Source of the DNA: Flammeovirgaceae bacterium UBA6059
Lineage (GTDB): Bacteria > Bacteroidota > Bacteroidia > Cytophagales > Cyclobacteriaceae
Direction: 5' to 3'
NCBI GenBank assembly: GCA_002435755.1
Contig: DIYH01000028.1
Coordinates: 186,001-250,000, forward strand
DNA length: 64,000 nucleotides
The notes under the pieces are model-generated. The model had not been told where the DNA came from. It worked only from the letters and a program-made list of their open reading frames with translations, and did not search any database. Of this stretch, positions 44,232 to 53,655 are shown in pieces; the stretch's first letter is position 1; each line of letters opens with the position of its first letter. Both the position numbers and the translations under genes were made by a program.

Positions 44232-44885
44232 AACGTCTTGGCGTTAGACAATGAACGCAACTTATTTTATAAATGTTCAAAGGCCCTTTTCAGATGGTTG
44301 TTGTAAGCGTATACTCAATTAGTATAAGTTTCAATATTCAATGATGCAATACCTTAACATCTGTGTTTTGCTGATAGAACATATTTAAAAGACCAAATAT
44401 CTAGGCTATCCTAAGCCGTACATCTGTCCTTTTTAGAAGACTATTTAGTTCTCTTTCCAAATCAACATATGAGCTTCTATTAGTTATTATAACTCTATGG
44501 ACTCCCTGAACCATTTATTGGTGCTATCCTAGGCATTTAAATAGTGTGAAATGGGCTACACCACCATTAAAACTACTTTTTTATAGCTCTGCACACCATA
44601 AGATTACTGAGCAATTCATTTGGAAATCAATCTCGGTTTTTGCTTCACAATCCTGTAAAGGTTATCCTGAAGGACAGAGAGATAGTCTAATGAAATACGT
44701 AATTAGTTTGTAGTCGAACCTAACCAACAGCTATTTAGACCTAATGGAAACACCAAAAATCCTCACTCCTAGCCGTAAACTCTTGCGATTACTTCTGATT
44801 ATTATTTTTTATACATGTGATAAAAATCATATTTATAATAAAATTTTACTATAAATATTACTGTCTATTTCTAAATATATAAATT
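44232..44885. other. 654-nt AT-rich intergenic region
   Basis: No frame longer than about 20 codons starts here, and no tRNA or obvious hairpin array was seen. One weak inverted repeat (TATACT, AGTATA) lies near 44312. The region becomes visibly AT-rich towards 44890. It separates the divergent copy-1 gene from the lipoprotein gene and should hold both promoters. No clear TAnnTTTG was picked out. Confidence 0.35.
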
Positions 44886-46043
44886 ATGTTGCACAATAAG
44901 AAAAAAGTAGAATTCTTGAAGCTAATGCTCCTTACTACTGCATCAGTACTATTAATCTCCTCCTGTGAGACTTCCGAAATTCAAATTAAATCCAAAGTCC
45001 AACCAGATCCACTTGGATCTAAGGAGGCAAGATTAGAATATGCGAGGCAGCACTTTGAGGTAATAGGTACAAACATTCTAAAGCTCAATTTGCACGAAGG
45101 TTTTAAAGAAACAATGGCTCTTCAGGTAGAGAAAAAACTAACTGGTGAGAGCAGTATCCTTATAGATCGGCTTTTAGAAAGTGAAATGCTCACTAGTCAA
45201 GCCAGTAACCAAAGAATCAAAAGCTTAATCGAATCACCAGAAGAACTAAACGCTTCAATAAACGCATTTAAAGACTTGGATGGAGTTGATTACTATCCAC
45301 AGGTTTTCATTCCATTTTACGAAGAGATCAAGCAAAAAAAGGCCAATGGTGAAATAGCAAGCGATAGCTCGCCGGTAATCGTTTTTTTCTATGGCGATGA
45401 TGAAATTGATCTATTCCCAGGGTATGTAATCGATGAAGGAGGAGCACTTAAAGAACTGGATTTTTTAATCAGTGAAGATTATGCAAAAAACAATGAAACA
45501 TGGGTAATATCTATCAGTGAGAGGTTTCATGGAGAGGACAAAGTAGAGGCTTCTGATGTTCCCAAAAATGGTCGCGTGGAAGATTCACCAGACGCAACAA
45601 TTCCAGAAATGCGGGTCAAGTGTCACAAGGAGACTTGGGCTGGCGGAGCTAGTGAGGTTCACATCATTGCGATATTTAGTGCATGGGGTTGGAGTCCTGC
45701 AGAATTGGAATTATATGGAGGAAGCAACAATAAGGGGGGCAAGATTCATGAGTTTTCAGTAAGTGAGGTTGATGACCAGGATTTAGTATCTGTCAACTTT
45801 TCGTTAATGAATGATTGGGATGAAAGATTGCCGAATGAGCCTTATATTAATTATGTGATATTCGAGTATGACCCATGGCCAGCCGGTAAAAAGACTGTGG
45901 AATGGTGGCACGGCACTCAAAAATTTACATGGGACTATCGATCTTCAAATGATAATTATGATGACGGCATAGTTCATAAAACTTCTTTAAATTTTCATAT
46001 TGTTTCAACCCCTTGTATAGAATGGTCAGGTGATTACTTCTAG
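44886..46043 (+). CDS. lipoprotein of unknown function
   Basis: 385 residues. A basic N-terminus, a hydrophobic stretch and a lipobox ISSC (cysteine at about residue 27) predict lipid anchoring. A middle segment VIVFFYGDDEIDLFPGYV and a C-terminal part with many W/Y residues (WGWSPAELELYGG, FEYDPWPAGKKTVEWWHG) suggest two beta-rich domains. I recognise no family. The gene is visibly more AT-rich than its neighbours, and the next gene (a small barrel) starts about 22 nt later on the same strand. The pair looks like an inserted or rapidly evolving cassette. Confidence 0.7.
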   Translation: MLHNKKKVEFLKLMLLTTASVLLISSCETSEIQIKSKVQPDPLGSKEARLEYARQHFEVIGTNILKLNLHEGFKETMALQVEKKLTGESSILIDRLLESEMLTSQASNQRIKSLIESPEELNASINAFKDLDGVDYYPQVFIPFYEEIKQKKANGEIASDSSPVIVFFYGDDEIDLFPGYVIDEGGALKELDFLISEDYAKNNETWVISISERFHGEDKVEASDVPKNGRVEDSPDATIPEMRVKCHKETWAGGASEVHIIAIFSAWGWSPAELELYGGSNNKGGKIHEFSVSEVDDQDLVSVNFSLMNDWDERLPNEPYINYVIFEYDPWPAGKKTVEWWHGTQKFTWDYRSSNDNYDDGIVHKTSLNFHIVSTPCIEWSGDYF

Positions 46044-46065
46044 TTTCATATTTCATAGAAAGGTC

Positions 46066-46713
46066 ATGTTAATGGCCTTTCTAATTATGTTTTTGAGCTT
46101 TTTTAGTTTGGCGCAAACTCATGAATCTAAGCTCGCTGTGACAGGTGGGTTGACTTTCAGGACTACAGCTATGAACTTTCTGAATTTTAAAGAAATTGTG
46201 CCTGCTGATCCAACAATACCTTACCATTACGAAAAGAATGTGCAAGGTATCGGTCTGAATCTTGGAGTTAAGTATCGACTGTTTGAAAAAGTCTATATTG
46301 AATACTACCCAAGTTTACGATACGATGTGGTTTACATTGAATTCAACCCAGAAGATAGAAGATTTACCGGAGTAACCCACAATGGAGACTCGGCGTTTGT
46401 CAACTCTAGAAGCATACCAGTCAAGGACTTCTTAGTTGATCAAAATCTAAACCTTGTTTTCGGCAAAAAGCTGAGTTATGGTCTTGGCATTAGTGTAGTT
46501 AATGCCAACAAGACTTTTAGCTTCACAAATCCCACCCCAAGACAACACAACATTCAGTTCACTACATATAATCTATTTATTGTTTTTGATGTGTTAAGGA
46601 ACACTGGTTTTGAGATTAAGGGGCAATATGTTCCTTCTGGTTTTCCAGAGAATCCTGAAGAGGACTATCTGATGTTCAGTTTTCGCTTGTTTTATGAATT
46701 GAGTATTTTATAG
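46066..46713 (+). CDS. small outer-membrane barrel-type protein
   Basis: 215 residues from the ATG at 46066; the ATG at 46072 has AAAGG 8 nt upstream and may be the true start. A GTG at 46030 overlaps the previous gene. The signal peptide (MAFLIMFLSFFSLA-Q) is followed by alternating strands with aromatic pairs (YHYEKN, YYPSLRYDVVY) and ends FRLFYELSIL. The length and pattern suggest an eight-stranded barrel like OmpX/OmpW-type proteins, but no family signature was identified. It is probably coupled to the upstream lipoprotein in expression. Confidence 0.65.
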   Translation: MLMAFLIMFLSFFSLAQTHESKLAVTGGLTFRTTAMNFLNFKEIVPADPTIPYHYEKNVQGIGLNLGVKYRLFEKVYIEYYPSLRYDVVYIEFNPEDRRFTGVTHNGDSAFVNSRSIPVKDFLVDQNLNLVFGKKLSYGLGISVVNANKTFSFTNPTPRQHNIQFTTYNLFIVFDVLRNTGFEIKGQYVPSGFPENPEEDYLMFSFRLFYELSIL

Positions 46714-46846
46714 TTTTACTTTTATAATAATCTTCAAAGATCGAGTTACTTTGAACTCAATTATTACCAAAAGACAGAATCTAGACTCATAAGTTCGGAC
46801 TAGTTAGTAGCGCAGACTAATAAAGATCGAAATGTTTAAAGATTAA

Positions 46847-47980
46847 TTAATAGTTAGTACGCTCAAGTTTATAGTCAAAAGGCATCAGCTCAGCTATTCT
46901 CTCCCAGGCCCAGTAGCCATGTACAATATAGTCTGTAGGATTATAGACATAACCCATTTTATCTACTTCCAGCGGCTTCTCTTTGAGACTAAGGAAAGAG
47001 GTCTGGGCACTAAGTGCCTGTGCAGCTATTGATCTTTCACCCTTAGGCCCACCTTCCACATATTGCCGATAAGCGCGGGGTTCTGGTTCGTCTTCATAGA
47101 CAATCTCAAGATAATCCGGGAAAAAGACTTTCTTCTTCAAGTTAAACCCTCCAAAACTCATCATCTGACTCACTTTGATTTCGTACCGTGGTTCTGTACT
47201 GTTTTCTGGTAAGTTTTGAAGACGATAGATCTTAAACCCATTCTCCGCAAGTTGATCGCTCATGAGAGAAGAGAAAAAATGCTGCATTGATCCCAGATAA
47301 GCACGATCACGATTCCTTTCCCATTTTTTTGCTGTCTTCTGATCTGGTGCCTCCATCGGCTGGAAGCGACTTTTGCCAAGCATGATCTTATAATCTGTAT
47401 CGAACTCAAACTGGTCAATGATGTAATAAACTGTAAAGCCCAGCGCTTCATTATCAATGATCAACTCTTCTTCACTTACCACCTTGGTGACTTTGGTATC
47501 AGGGTCATATTGGAAATCGAGTATGCCAGGATTACGGATACTACACTTGTTGGCGTTGAAGCTGGAACCTAGAAAGTACTTCTCAAAAAAACCAAGGGAC
47601 CTCCTCCATTCACGATCTACTTTGGCCTTGACGGTTACCTCCTGAAGCTCTCGTACATTAGGCAGTAGCATGGCTCTAAATTCCACCAATTCGGATGGTT
47701 CTACCTCAATCGTAAAACTTCGAGCATCATAGGTAATATGCGAAAACACAAGCTCGAACCTTCCGGAGGGTACGCGTTCAAGAAAATAGCGGCCCTCAAG
47801 GTCGGTAGCCACTCCTATCATAGAGTTGCTGATAAACACATTGGCACCAATGACGGGTTCGTTAGTGAGACTGTCATAAACATAGCCTTCTACTGATCCA
47901 AAAGACTCAAACTGTGCCAATGAGTGAGTCAGACAAATGCACCAAAGCACGACTGAAATGGCTGAAAATTTGGTTTTCAT
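46847..47980 (-). CDS. CarboxypepD_reg-like secreted protein, copy 2
   Basis: 377 residues, the second member of the pair with 43092-44231. Signal peptide ending HSLA-Q; beta-sandwich domain GSVEGYVYDSLTNEPVIGANV in parts; then the same block order RSLGFFEKYFLGSS, NKCSIRNP, LIIDNEALGF, GYVYNPTDYIVHGYWAWER. Copies 1 and 2 are both on the minus strand and flank a plus-strand cassette. The conservation of the second domain, despite drift elsewhere, suggests a shared binding or enzyme-like role that I cannot name. Confidence 0.85.
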   Translation of the reverse strand: MKTKFSAISVVLWCICLTHSLAQFESFGSVEGYVYDSLTNEPVIGANVFISNSMIGVATDLEGRYFLERVPSGRFELVFSHITYDARSFTIEVEPSELVEFRAMLLPNVRELQEVTVKAKVDREWRRSLGFFEKYFLGSSFNANKCSIRNPGILDFQYDPDTKVTKVVSEEELIIDNEALGFTVYYIIDQFEFDTDYKIMLGKSRFQPMEAPDQKTAKKWERNRDRAYLGSMQHFFSSLMSDQLAENGFKIYRLQNLPENSTEPRYEIKVSQMMSFGGFNLKKKVFFPDYLEIVYEDEPEPRAYRQYVEGGPKGERSIAAQALSAQTSFLSLKEKPLEVDKMGYVYNPTDYIVHGYWAWERIAELMPFDYKLERTNY

Positions 47981-48049
47981 CAGGATAGCTGGTCGATTAT
48001 TATTCGATTTTACTAAGTTTTAACCAAATTGTGAAGTCAGCCTATCGGA

Positions 48050-48583
48050 ATGAAAAACCGACGCTATGGGACGTTCCATATGATCAGATACATTGAGCAT
48101 ATTAATACATGGATTGGAAAGACAGTGGCCTGGTTGTCCTTCGCCTTGGTATTGCTGATCTGCACTGATGTAGCGTTGAGATACGCCTTCAGTTTCAGCA
48201 AAGCTGGCTTTTATGAGCTTGAATGGCACCTATTCGCTGCGCTTTTCTTGCTCGGGGCAGCCTACACATTGAGTTATGATCGTCATGTAAGGGTGGATGT
48301 ATTCTACGGTAGGTTCAGTAATAGAACAAAAGCCTGGGTCAATCTCATCGGTACTTGCATTTTCCTGCTCCCTTTTTGTTTTGTGGTCTTCTATACCTCT
48401 TTACCTTTTGTCAGCGACTCGTTTGAGATCATGGAGTCCAGTCCTGACCCTGGGGGGTTACCATACCGATTCATCATCAAATCTACGATCCCGATAGGGT
48501 TTGCATTATTGCTGCTTCAGGGTCTGGCGGAAATACTTAAGTCTCTAAAAACAATCCTTAACACCACCTCTGATAATGCTTGA
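48050..48583 (+). CDS. TRAP transporter small permease (DctQ-type)
   Basis: 177 residues, four membrane helices. The family pattern includes VALRYAF after helix 1, FYELEWHLFAALFLLGAAYTL in parts, and DRHVRVDVFYGRF in the cytoplasmic loop. An internal ATG at 48080 could be the real start, because residues 1-10 are polar. DctQ joins the large permease to import solutes by Na+ or H+ gradient. It overlaps the DctM gene by 8 nt. No DctP-type binding protein is encoded within the neighbouring genes. Confidence 0.9.
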   Translation: MKNRRYGTFHMIRYIEHINTWIGKTVAWLSFALVLLICTDVALRYAFSFSKAGFYELEWHLFAALFLLGAAYTLSYDRHVRVDVFYGRFSNRTKAWVNLIGTCIFLLPFCFVVFYTSLPFVSDSFEIMESSPDPGGLPYRFIIKSTIPIGFALLLLQGLAEILKSLKTILNTTSDNA

Positions 48584-49898
48584 ATATCTACCCTTCATAC
48601 TGTTTGGATTGATATTCGTGATCATACTTTTTGGCTATCCGGTAGCTTTTGCGCTTGGTGGCTTGTCCGTACTGGTAGGCATATTGGTGTTCGACATGGA
48701 CTTTTTCTACCTGGTATCACTAAGGATTTACGGTACCATGAACAATTTTGTACTCATCGCAGTGCCATTGTTCATTTTCATGGGCATCATGCTGGAGAAG
48801 TCCGGCCTGGCCGAAAGCCTCCTGGAAACCATGGCCCTTCTCTTTGGAAGGTTTAAAGGAGGGCTTGCCATCTCCGTTGTGATCGTAGGCGCAATGCTGG
48901 CAGCATCTACGGGCATTGTAGGTGCAACGGTAGTGACTATGGGCTTGATCAGTCTACCGACAATGCTCAAGCGCGGCTACTCCTCAGAACTTGCTACTGG
49001 CACTATTGCCAGCGCTGGCACCTTGGGTCAGATCATTCCCCCCTCGGTGGTACTCGTATTGCTTGGAAGTGTATTGAACATTCCGGTAGGTGACCTCTTT
49101 ACGGCTGCCCTCATACCTGGTCTGCTGTTGGTGTCATTGTATCTCGCTTATATCATTATCATGGCAAGCCTCAAGCCTCAACAAGCTCCATCTATGCCTC
49201 CCGAGGAAATTGCTGCTTTCAAAGAAGAAGGCATGTTGTCAAGAGTAGTCAAGGCTTTTGTGTTGCCTTTTTTATTGATCCTGGCAGTTTTGGGTTCCAT
49301 CTTCGCTGGTATCGCTTCTCCTACAGAAGCAGCCGGAGTAGGTGCCTTAGGAGCAACCATACTCACCTTGATCCAAGGTAAGTTAAGTTTTGATGTGCTC
49401 AAGTCCACTGCAAGAGAGACTACATTCCTCACCTGCATGGTATTCATCATATTGGCAGGAGCTTCCAGTTTTTCACTTGTTTTTAGAGCTCTTGAAGGTG
49501 ACCGTATTTTGATCGACCTCATCACTCAGTCTAACCTCTCACCTTCGGTCTTCTTACTTGTTGTACTTGTGGCAGTTTTTATCGCTGGATTCTTCATCGA
49601 CTTTATCGAGATCATCTTCATTATAGTACCTGTTGTGGCCCCTTTGTTCAGTGCATTAGGTATTGACTTGCTCTGGATTGGGATACTATTAGCCATCAAC
49701 CTTCAGACCTCATTCCTTACCCCTCCCTTCGGTTTTTCACTGTTCTACCTTAAGGGCGTAGCTCCTCCTGAGGTGAAGACCATCCACTTGTATCGAGGTA
49801 TTATGCCTTTTGTGGCTATCCAGGTATTTTTCCTTGCTCTTGTAGTTATCTATCCCGAGATCGTCACTTTCCTACCGGAATACCTGAAGGGAGATTAG
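48576..49898 (+). CDS. TRAP transporter large permease (DctM-type)
   Basis: 440 residues, about 12 helices, with GYPVAFALGG near the N-terminus, GAMLAASTGIVGATVVTMGLISLPTM in parts, GTIASAGTLGQIIPPSVVL in parts, and LQTSFLTPPFGFSLFYLKGV in parts at the end, all DctM signatures. It overlaps DctQ by 8 nt. The substrate class (sugar acids, dicarboxylates, or others) cannot be told without the DctP. The terminator-like stem at 49912-49949 follows at 14 nt but has its T-run on the minus strand. Confidence 0.93.
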   Translation: MLEYLPFILFGLIFVIILFGYPVAFALGGLSVLVGILVFDMDFFYLVSLRIYGTMNNFVLIAVPLFIFMGIMLEKSGLAESLLETMALLFGRFKGGLAISVVIVGAMLAASTGIVGATVVTMGLISLPTMLKRGYSSELATGTIASAGTLGQIIPPSVVLVLLGSVLNIPVGDLFTAALIPGLLLVSLYLAYIIIMASLKPQQAPSMPPEEIAAFKEEGMLSRVVKAFVLPFLLILAVLGSIFAGIASPTEAAGVGALGATILTLIQGKLSFDVLKSTARETTFLTCMVFIILAGASSFSLVFRALEGDRILIDLITQSNLSPSVFLLVVLVAVFIAGFFIDFIEIIFIIVPVVAPLFSALGIDLLWIGILLAINLQTSFLTPPFGFSLFYLKGVAPPEVKTIHLYRGIMPFVAIQVFFLALVVIYPEIVTFLPEYLKGD

Positions 49899-49911
49899 TA
49901 CCACCGCTGAG

Positions 49912-49949
49912 AAAAAGGCGTCCGATGCTTCGAAAACATAGGACGTCTT
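49912..49949 (-). terminator. terminator of the minus-strand oxidoreductase operon
   Basis: AAGACGTCC (49949-49941) pairs with GGACGCCTT (49923-49915) on the minus strand as a 9-bp stem with one G-U pair and a 17-nt loop, merging into TTTTTC (49916-49911). It lies 114 nt after the Gfo/Idh stop and may also slow read-through from the plus-strand DctM gene. Confidence 0.65.
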
Positions 49950-50062
49950 CGACTTCTAAGTAAGGTGATCTGAAAGGTTTATATCGAATATGCTATTGTA
50001 AACTAGCCAACAGCTATTGTACATGGAATAGTCATCCTAATTCAAACACTCAACTAGAACGA

Positions 50063-51679
50063 TTAGACTAATTTCTCAACGTTAGCCAGTAACACCTCAT
50101 CCAGATCATATCCCTCCACAGGTACAATCCGCTCTCCATCCCAGTCGATACGGCGGCCGAGCTTATAAGACACCCCTCCCATATGGGCAGTGATCGCTTC
50201 TTCAAAGCCTTCTTTGATGCCGCAACTTGGTGTACCTCCATTACGAATGCAGCTGAGCCATTCACGTATGTGCAAAAAGGTAGAGTCAACTCTTTTACCA
50301 TCCCTATAGGTCCACAGCAGTCCCTTATTCGCAAAGTATTTCGCGGTAGCAGACGTTACAGCGTCCACACCATCAGCTGCCGGGTCATACTGATAGATTG
50401 GAACATTAGGATCCATTTTCTTAGCTTCTAACATCTCAGCATATCGTGTGGATCGCGCGTCCGCATAGATAGTAAGACGATTGCCCAACTCCATACTCGC
50501 ATCATGACCCATGAGCAAAGAAGTACGATCAAACTGGTTGCCGAGTGTCGCGCTATATACCAATGTCATCCCTTGCTCTTTACCAGATTCTTGACTCGAG
50601 CCGGTGGAGAACTCGGGGAAGTCCATATTGATCTGCATTACGTCTGGTACGTTGCGACCGTCACGATGGGTGTAGATGCCACCGGAGGCAATCACATTTT
50701 TCGGGATACCCATTTGCAGTACACAATTGATCCTGTCATAGTCGTGGGTCATGAGATCACCGGACAATCCGGAACCATAAGCCCACCATTTGCGCCAGCG
50801 GAAGAAGTGCTCCTTGTTGAAAGGTACCATCGGAGCATTACCAATAAACTGTTCCCAATCGATTGACCGTGGACTTGCTTTTTCATGTATGTCATATTGC
50901 CATGCGCCATTGTCATCATTGCGATTAGTATTGACCTGGATCAGCGACACATGACCAAGGATTTTTTTCTTGATCACGTCCTGAGCAGTGAGAAAACTCT
51001 GCGTCTGGCGATGCTGGTGACCTACCGCAAATACAATCCCTGAGAGCTCCACTGCCTCCCTCAAGGCATAGGTCTCGGCAATGTCGTGGGTCATAGGCTT
51101 CTCTACATACACGTGTACACCTAATTCTGCAGCGGCAATCGAAATCGGAGCATGCCAGTGGTCTGGAGTGGCAATGATCACTGCATCTACTTCCCTGCTC
51201 TCAAGCAGTTCTCCATAGGTCCTGTATCTCCTGATGCTGTTCCCATCTTTATTGAAACTTGCTACGGCTTCTTCAGCATTGATATCGAAAATATCGCAAA
51301 CAGCTGTAAGCCTCACATTGAGGTTTTCCTGTGCCATGAAATCTTTCAGCCGTGTATCGTTGGGGTTAGCTTCAAGCTCGGCATTCATACTGGAAAGCCA
51401 ATTATCTGTGGCAAACCCAGCTGCGCGACAGAGGTCTTTACCCCTACCACCAAAACCTATGATACCAAGGCGGATAGGATCACCTGACATTTCACCGGTA
51501 GGTGGTGGAGGGGATGCATTGATATTCAGTGTTTCCAAAATCGATTGTTTCTCACGTCTGCGCTCCCCTGCATAGCTCGCTCCTGCCCACCAGACCGAAC
51601 CGACGATCGGTATACCACCAAGGCCTTTGAGCATATCACGTCTTGACCAATTGCCTGACTTGTTTGATTCATCGCTCAT
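50063..51679 (-). CDS. Tat-exported Gfo/Idh/MocA oxidoreductase
   Basis: 538 residues. A twin-arginine signal (SRRDMLKGL, R13/R14) is followed by a hydrophobic stretch, so the folded protein with bound cofactor is exported. Rossmann motif GIIGFGGRGKDL at about 72-83, then VIIATPDHWH and YVEKPMTHDIAET, the typical Lys-Pro of the family. The C-terminal half is the beta-sheet oxidoreductase domain with an extra 60-80 residues compared with short family members. It likely oxidises or reduces a sugar in the periplasm. It overlaps the DoxX gene by 4 nt. Confidence 0.92.
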   Translation of the reverse strand: MSDESNKSGNWSRRDMLKGLGGIPIVGSVWWAGASYAGERRREKQSILETLNINASPPPPTGEMSGDPIRLGIIGFGGRGKDLCRAAGFATDNWLSSMNAELEANPNDTRLKDFMAQENLNVRLTAVCDIFDINAEEAVASFNKDGNSIRRYRTYGELLESREVDAVIIATPDHWHAPISIAAAELGVHVYVEKPMTHDIAETYALREAVELSGIVFAVGHQHRQTQSFLTAQDVIKKKILGHVSLIQVNTNRNDDNGAWQYDIHEKASPRSIDWEQFIGNAPMVPFNKEHFFRWRKWWAYGSGLSGDLMTHDYDRINCVLQMGIPKNVIASGGIYTHRDGRNVPDVMQINMDFPEFSTGSSQESGKEQGMTLVYSATLGNQFDRTSLLMGHDASMELGNRLTIYADARSTRYAEMLEAKKMDPNVPIYQYDPAADGVDAVTSATAKYFANKGLLWTYRDGKRVDSTFLHIREWLSCIRNGGTPSCGIKEGFEEAITAHMGGVSYKLGRRIDWDGERIVPVEGYDLDEVLLANVEKLV

Positions 51680-52185
51680 GACGGTAGGGTTTGAGAGTTA
51701 GAACTTGCGGCTTCCCCGATTTTCTTTTTGAAAAGCAGATTGAGTCCGAAAATATGACTGGTTGGAAATTGATGGAGTACGAACAAAGCCACCATCTCGA
51801 TAAGGTTTTTGTTGATGATCCAATAGCTACCCTCCGCCGGGCCCTGTGGCAATCCTGGTAGTGCAGGATGTGACAAATAATACAACAGCAAGAGACCTGC
51901 TCCAACTATTGCCGATATCCTGGTGTATAAGCCCAATATCAGCATTAGACCTACAGACGTAAGCACCAAAATATTGAGCATATCCACTGCCACAATAGTT
52001 GTATCACCTGTGAGCCATATGAACAAATCTTTCAGTGGGCCCTGAGAGCTGAAGAGGTATCCTTTGGCTGTCCATGAAGGGTTGTAAAGCTTGATAATGC
52101 CTTCATAAAGAAAATGCCAACCCACAAAAATCCTTAGTAGGACAAGGCCCCAAGCCTGGCCTTTTGTATAATTAATCGGTTCCAT
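51676..52185 (-). CDS. DoxX-family membrane protein
   Basis: 169 residues from the ATG at 52183-52185; a start at 52239 would add 18 polar residues. Four helices with the DoxX pattern LLRIFVGWHFLYEGIIKL in parts, GLYTRISAIVGAGLLL in parts and a C-terminal polar tail. DoxX proteins are membrane proteins of diverse and mostly unknown roles. It is the first gene of a two-gene unit with the oxidoreductase; the 4-nt overlap makes translation coupled. It could supply a membrane electron path or anchor for the periplasmic enzyme, which is inference. Confidence 0.87.
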   Translation of the reverse strand: MEPINYTKGQAWGLVLLRIFVGWHFLYEGIIKLYNPSWTAKGYLFSSQGPLKDLFIWLTGDTTIVAVDMLNILVLTSVGLMLILGLYTRISAIVGAGLLLLYYLSHPALPGLPQGPAEGSYWIINKNLIEMVALFVLHQFPTSHIFGLNLLFKKKIGEAASSNSQTLPS

Positions 52186-52365
52186 TATCATCCGTTGATT
52201 TGACTTTACTATAGTAGTCGCTCCAATTATCACCACCAATGATGGACATCAACTCTAGCGCTCAGAATGACTAAATCTTATCATGAATTGCAATCACTGA
52301 ACAGGATGTAGCCATGTCTCTAGCCCGAAAAATCAAACTGGTTATCTTGCGCCAAAATTTACCCT

Positions 52366-53580
52366 ATGAACAAGCCTAAAGGTGGCGCTCTTGTATTCAT
52401 TTTTATCACACTACTGATTGATGTCATCGGGTTTGGCATCATCATCCCAGTGATACCTTCACTTATTGCCGAGTTGACAGGAGAGGGGATTGCTGCGGCC
52501 GCTCAGTACGGTGGATGGCTAATGTTCTCCTATGCCAGCATTCAGTTTTTGTCAGCACCTATCCTGGGTGGTCTGAGTGATCAATACGGTAGACGTCCTG
52601 TCATATTGATCTCACTTTTAGGCCTGGGGCTGGACTACATCATAGTGGCACTAGCACCATCGATCAGTTGGTTATTTTTTGCGCGTATGGTTGCGGGTAT
52701 TACTGGTGCTAGTTTCACGACTGCATCGGCCTACATCGCTGACATCAGCACTCCTGAAAAGCGTGCTCAGAATTTCGGTATCATCGGTATGGCGTTTGGA
52801 CTTGGGTTCATCATCGGACCAGTTATAGGAGGTGTTCTGGGACAGTTTGGTTCTCGTATCCCGTTTTATGCAGCAGCTGGTCTTACGCTGCTCAACTGGC
52901 TTTATGGTTATTTTATCCTACCGGAATCGTTACCTAAGGAAAACCGGAGGGCTTTCTCATGGAAACGTGCCAATCCTGTCGGGACACTTAAACAGTTAGG
53001 CCAATACCCGGTGATTCTTGGGCTTGTTGCGACGTTATTACTGATGTATATCGCTGCTCATTCTACCCAAAGCACATGGACTTACTATACTATCGAGAAG
53101 TTCGATTGGGATGAGGCTATGATTGGCTATTCACTTGGTTTTCTAGGGCTTATGGTTGCCATCGTACAAGGGGGCTTGATTCGGGTGGTGATCCCTAAAA
53201 TCGGCCAAAGGCGGGGTGTCTACATTGGACTGACATTCTATGTCATTGGCTTTACGCTTTTTGCAATTGCAAGTGATGGCTGGATGATGATCGCATTTAT
53301 CATTCCATACACACTTGGCGGGCTCGCTGGCCCTTCGCTTCAGGGTATCATGACTGGGCAGGTACCTGCTAACGCTCAGGGTGAACTCCAGGGAGGAATC
53401 ACCAGTGTGATCAGTATTACGAGCGTTATTGGCCCGCCGTTGATGACCAATCTTTTTGCGTGGTTTACCAATGGTACAGCTGGTATTTATTTCCCGGGAG
53501 CACCTTTTCTACTAGGCGCATTATTTACCCTTCTCGGTATTGTATTAGCCAAGAGCTCACTCAATCAAGTAGGGAATTGA
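52366..53580 (+). CDS. MFS transporter, TCR/Tet-like subfamily
   Basis: 404 residues, 12 helices. The loop 2-3 motif GGLSDQYGRRPVILIS (GxLaDrxGrkxvl-type) identifies an MFS proton antiporter. The best match is the Tet/TCR drug-antiporter group (helix 1 region DVIGFGIIIPV with an early acidic residue, FARMVAGITGAS). This says efflux-type transporter; it does not show tetracycline resistance, since housekeeping members exist widely. It is divergent from the DoxX gene across about 180 nt. Confidence 0.88.
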   Translation: MNKPKGGALVFIFITLLIDVIGFGIIIPVIPSLIAELTGEGIAAAAQYGGWLMFSYASIQFLSAPILGGLSDQYGRRPVILISLLGLGLDYIIVALAPSISWLFFARMVAGITGASFTTASAYIADISTPEKRAQNFGIIGMAFGLGFIIGPVIGGVLGQFGSRIPFYAAAGLTLLNWLYGYFILPESLPKENRRAFSWKRANPVGTLKQLGQYPVILGLVATLLLMYIAAHSTQSTWTYYTIEKFDWDEAMIGYSLGFLGLMVAIVQGGLIRVVIPKIGQRRGVYIGLTFYVIGFTLFAIASDGWMMIAFIIPYTLGGLAGPSLQGIMTGQVPANAQGELQGGITSVISITSVIGPPLMTNLFAWFTNGTAGIYFPGAPFLLGALFTLLGIVLAKSSLNQVGN

Positions 53581-53655
53581 TGTGCAATTCGCAACACCCA
53601 GCTCGTTTTATGTTTAATACCGATCTCATTTTTCTATCTTCAACTTCAAACTAAA

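Noticed and set aside
44300..44330. TATACT/AGTATA repeat as an operator or MITE end
   Set aside because: Short, AT-rich repeat in an AT-rich region, likely chance.
48020..48229. 69-codon minus-strand frame over the dctQ start
   Set aside because: Overlaps the DctQ N-terminus, no known features, no promoter evidence.
52366..53580. tetracycline resistance gene
   Set aside because: The MFS protein resembles the Tet/TCR subfamily, but the subfamily includes many transporters without that role and there is no resistance context.
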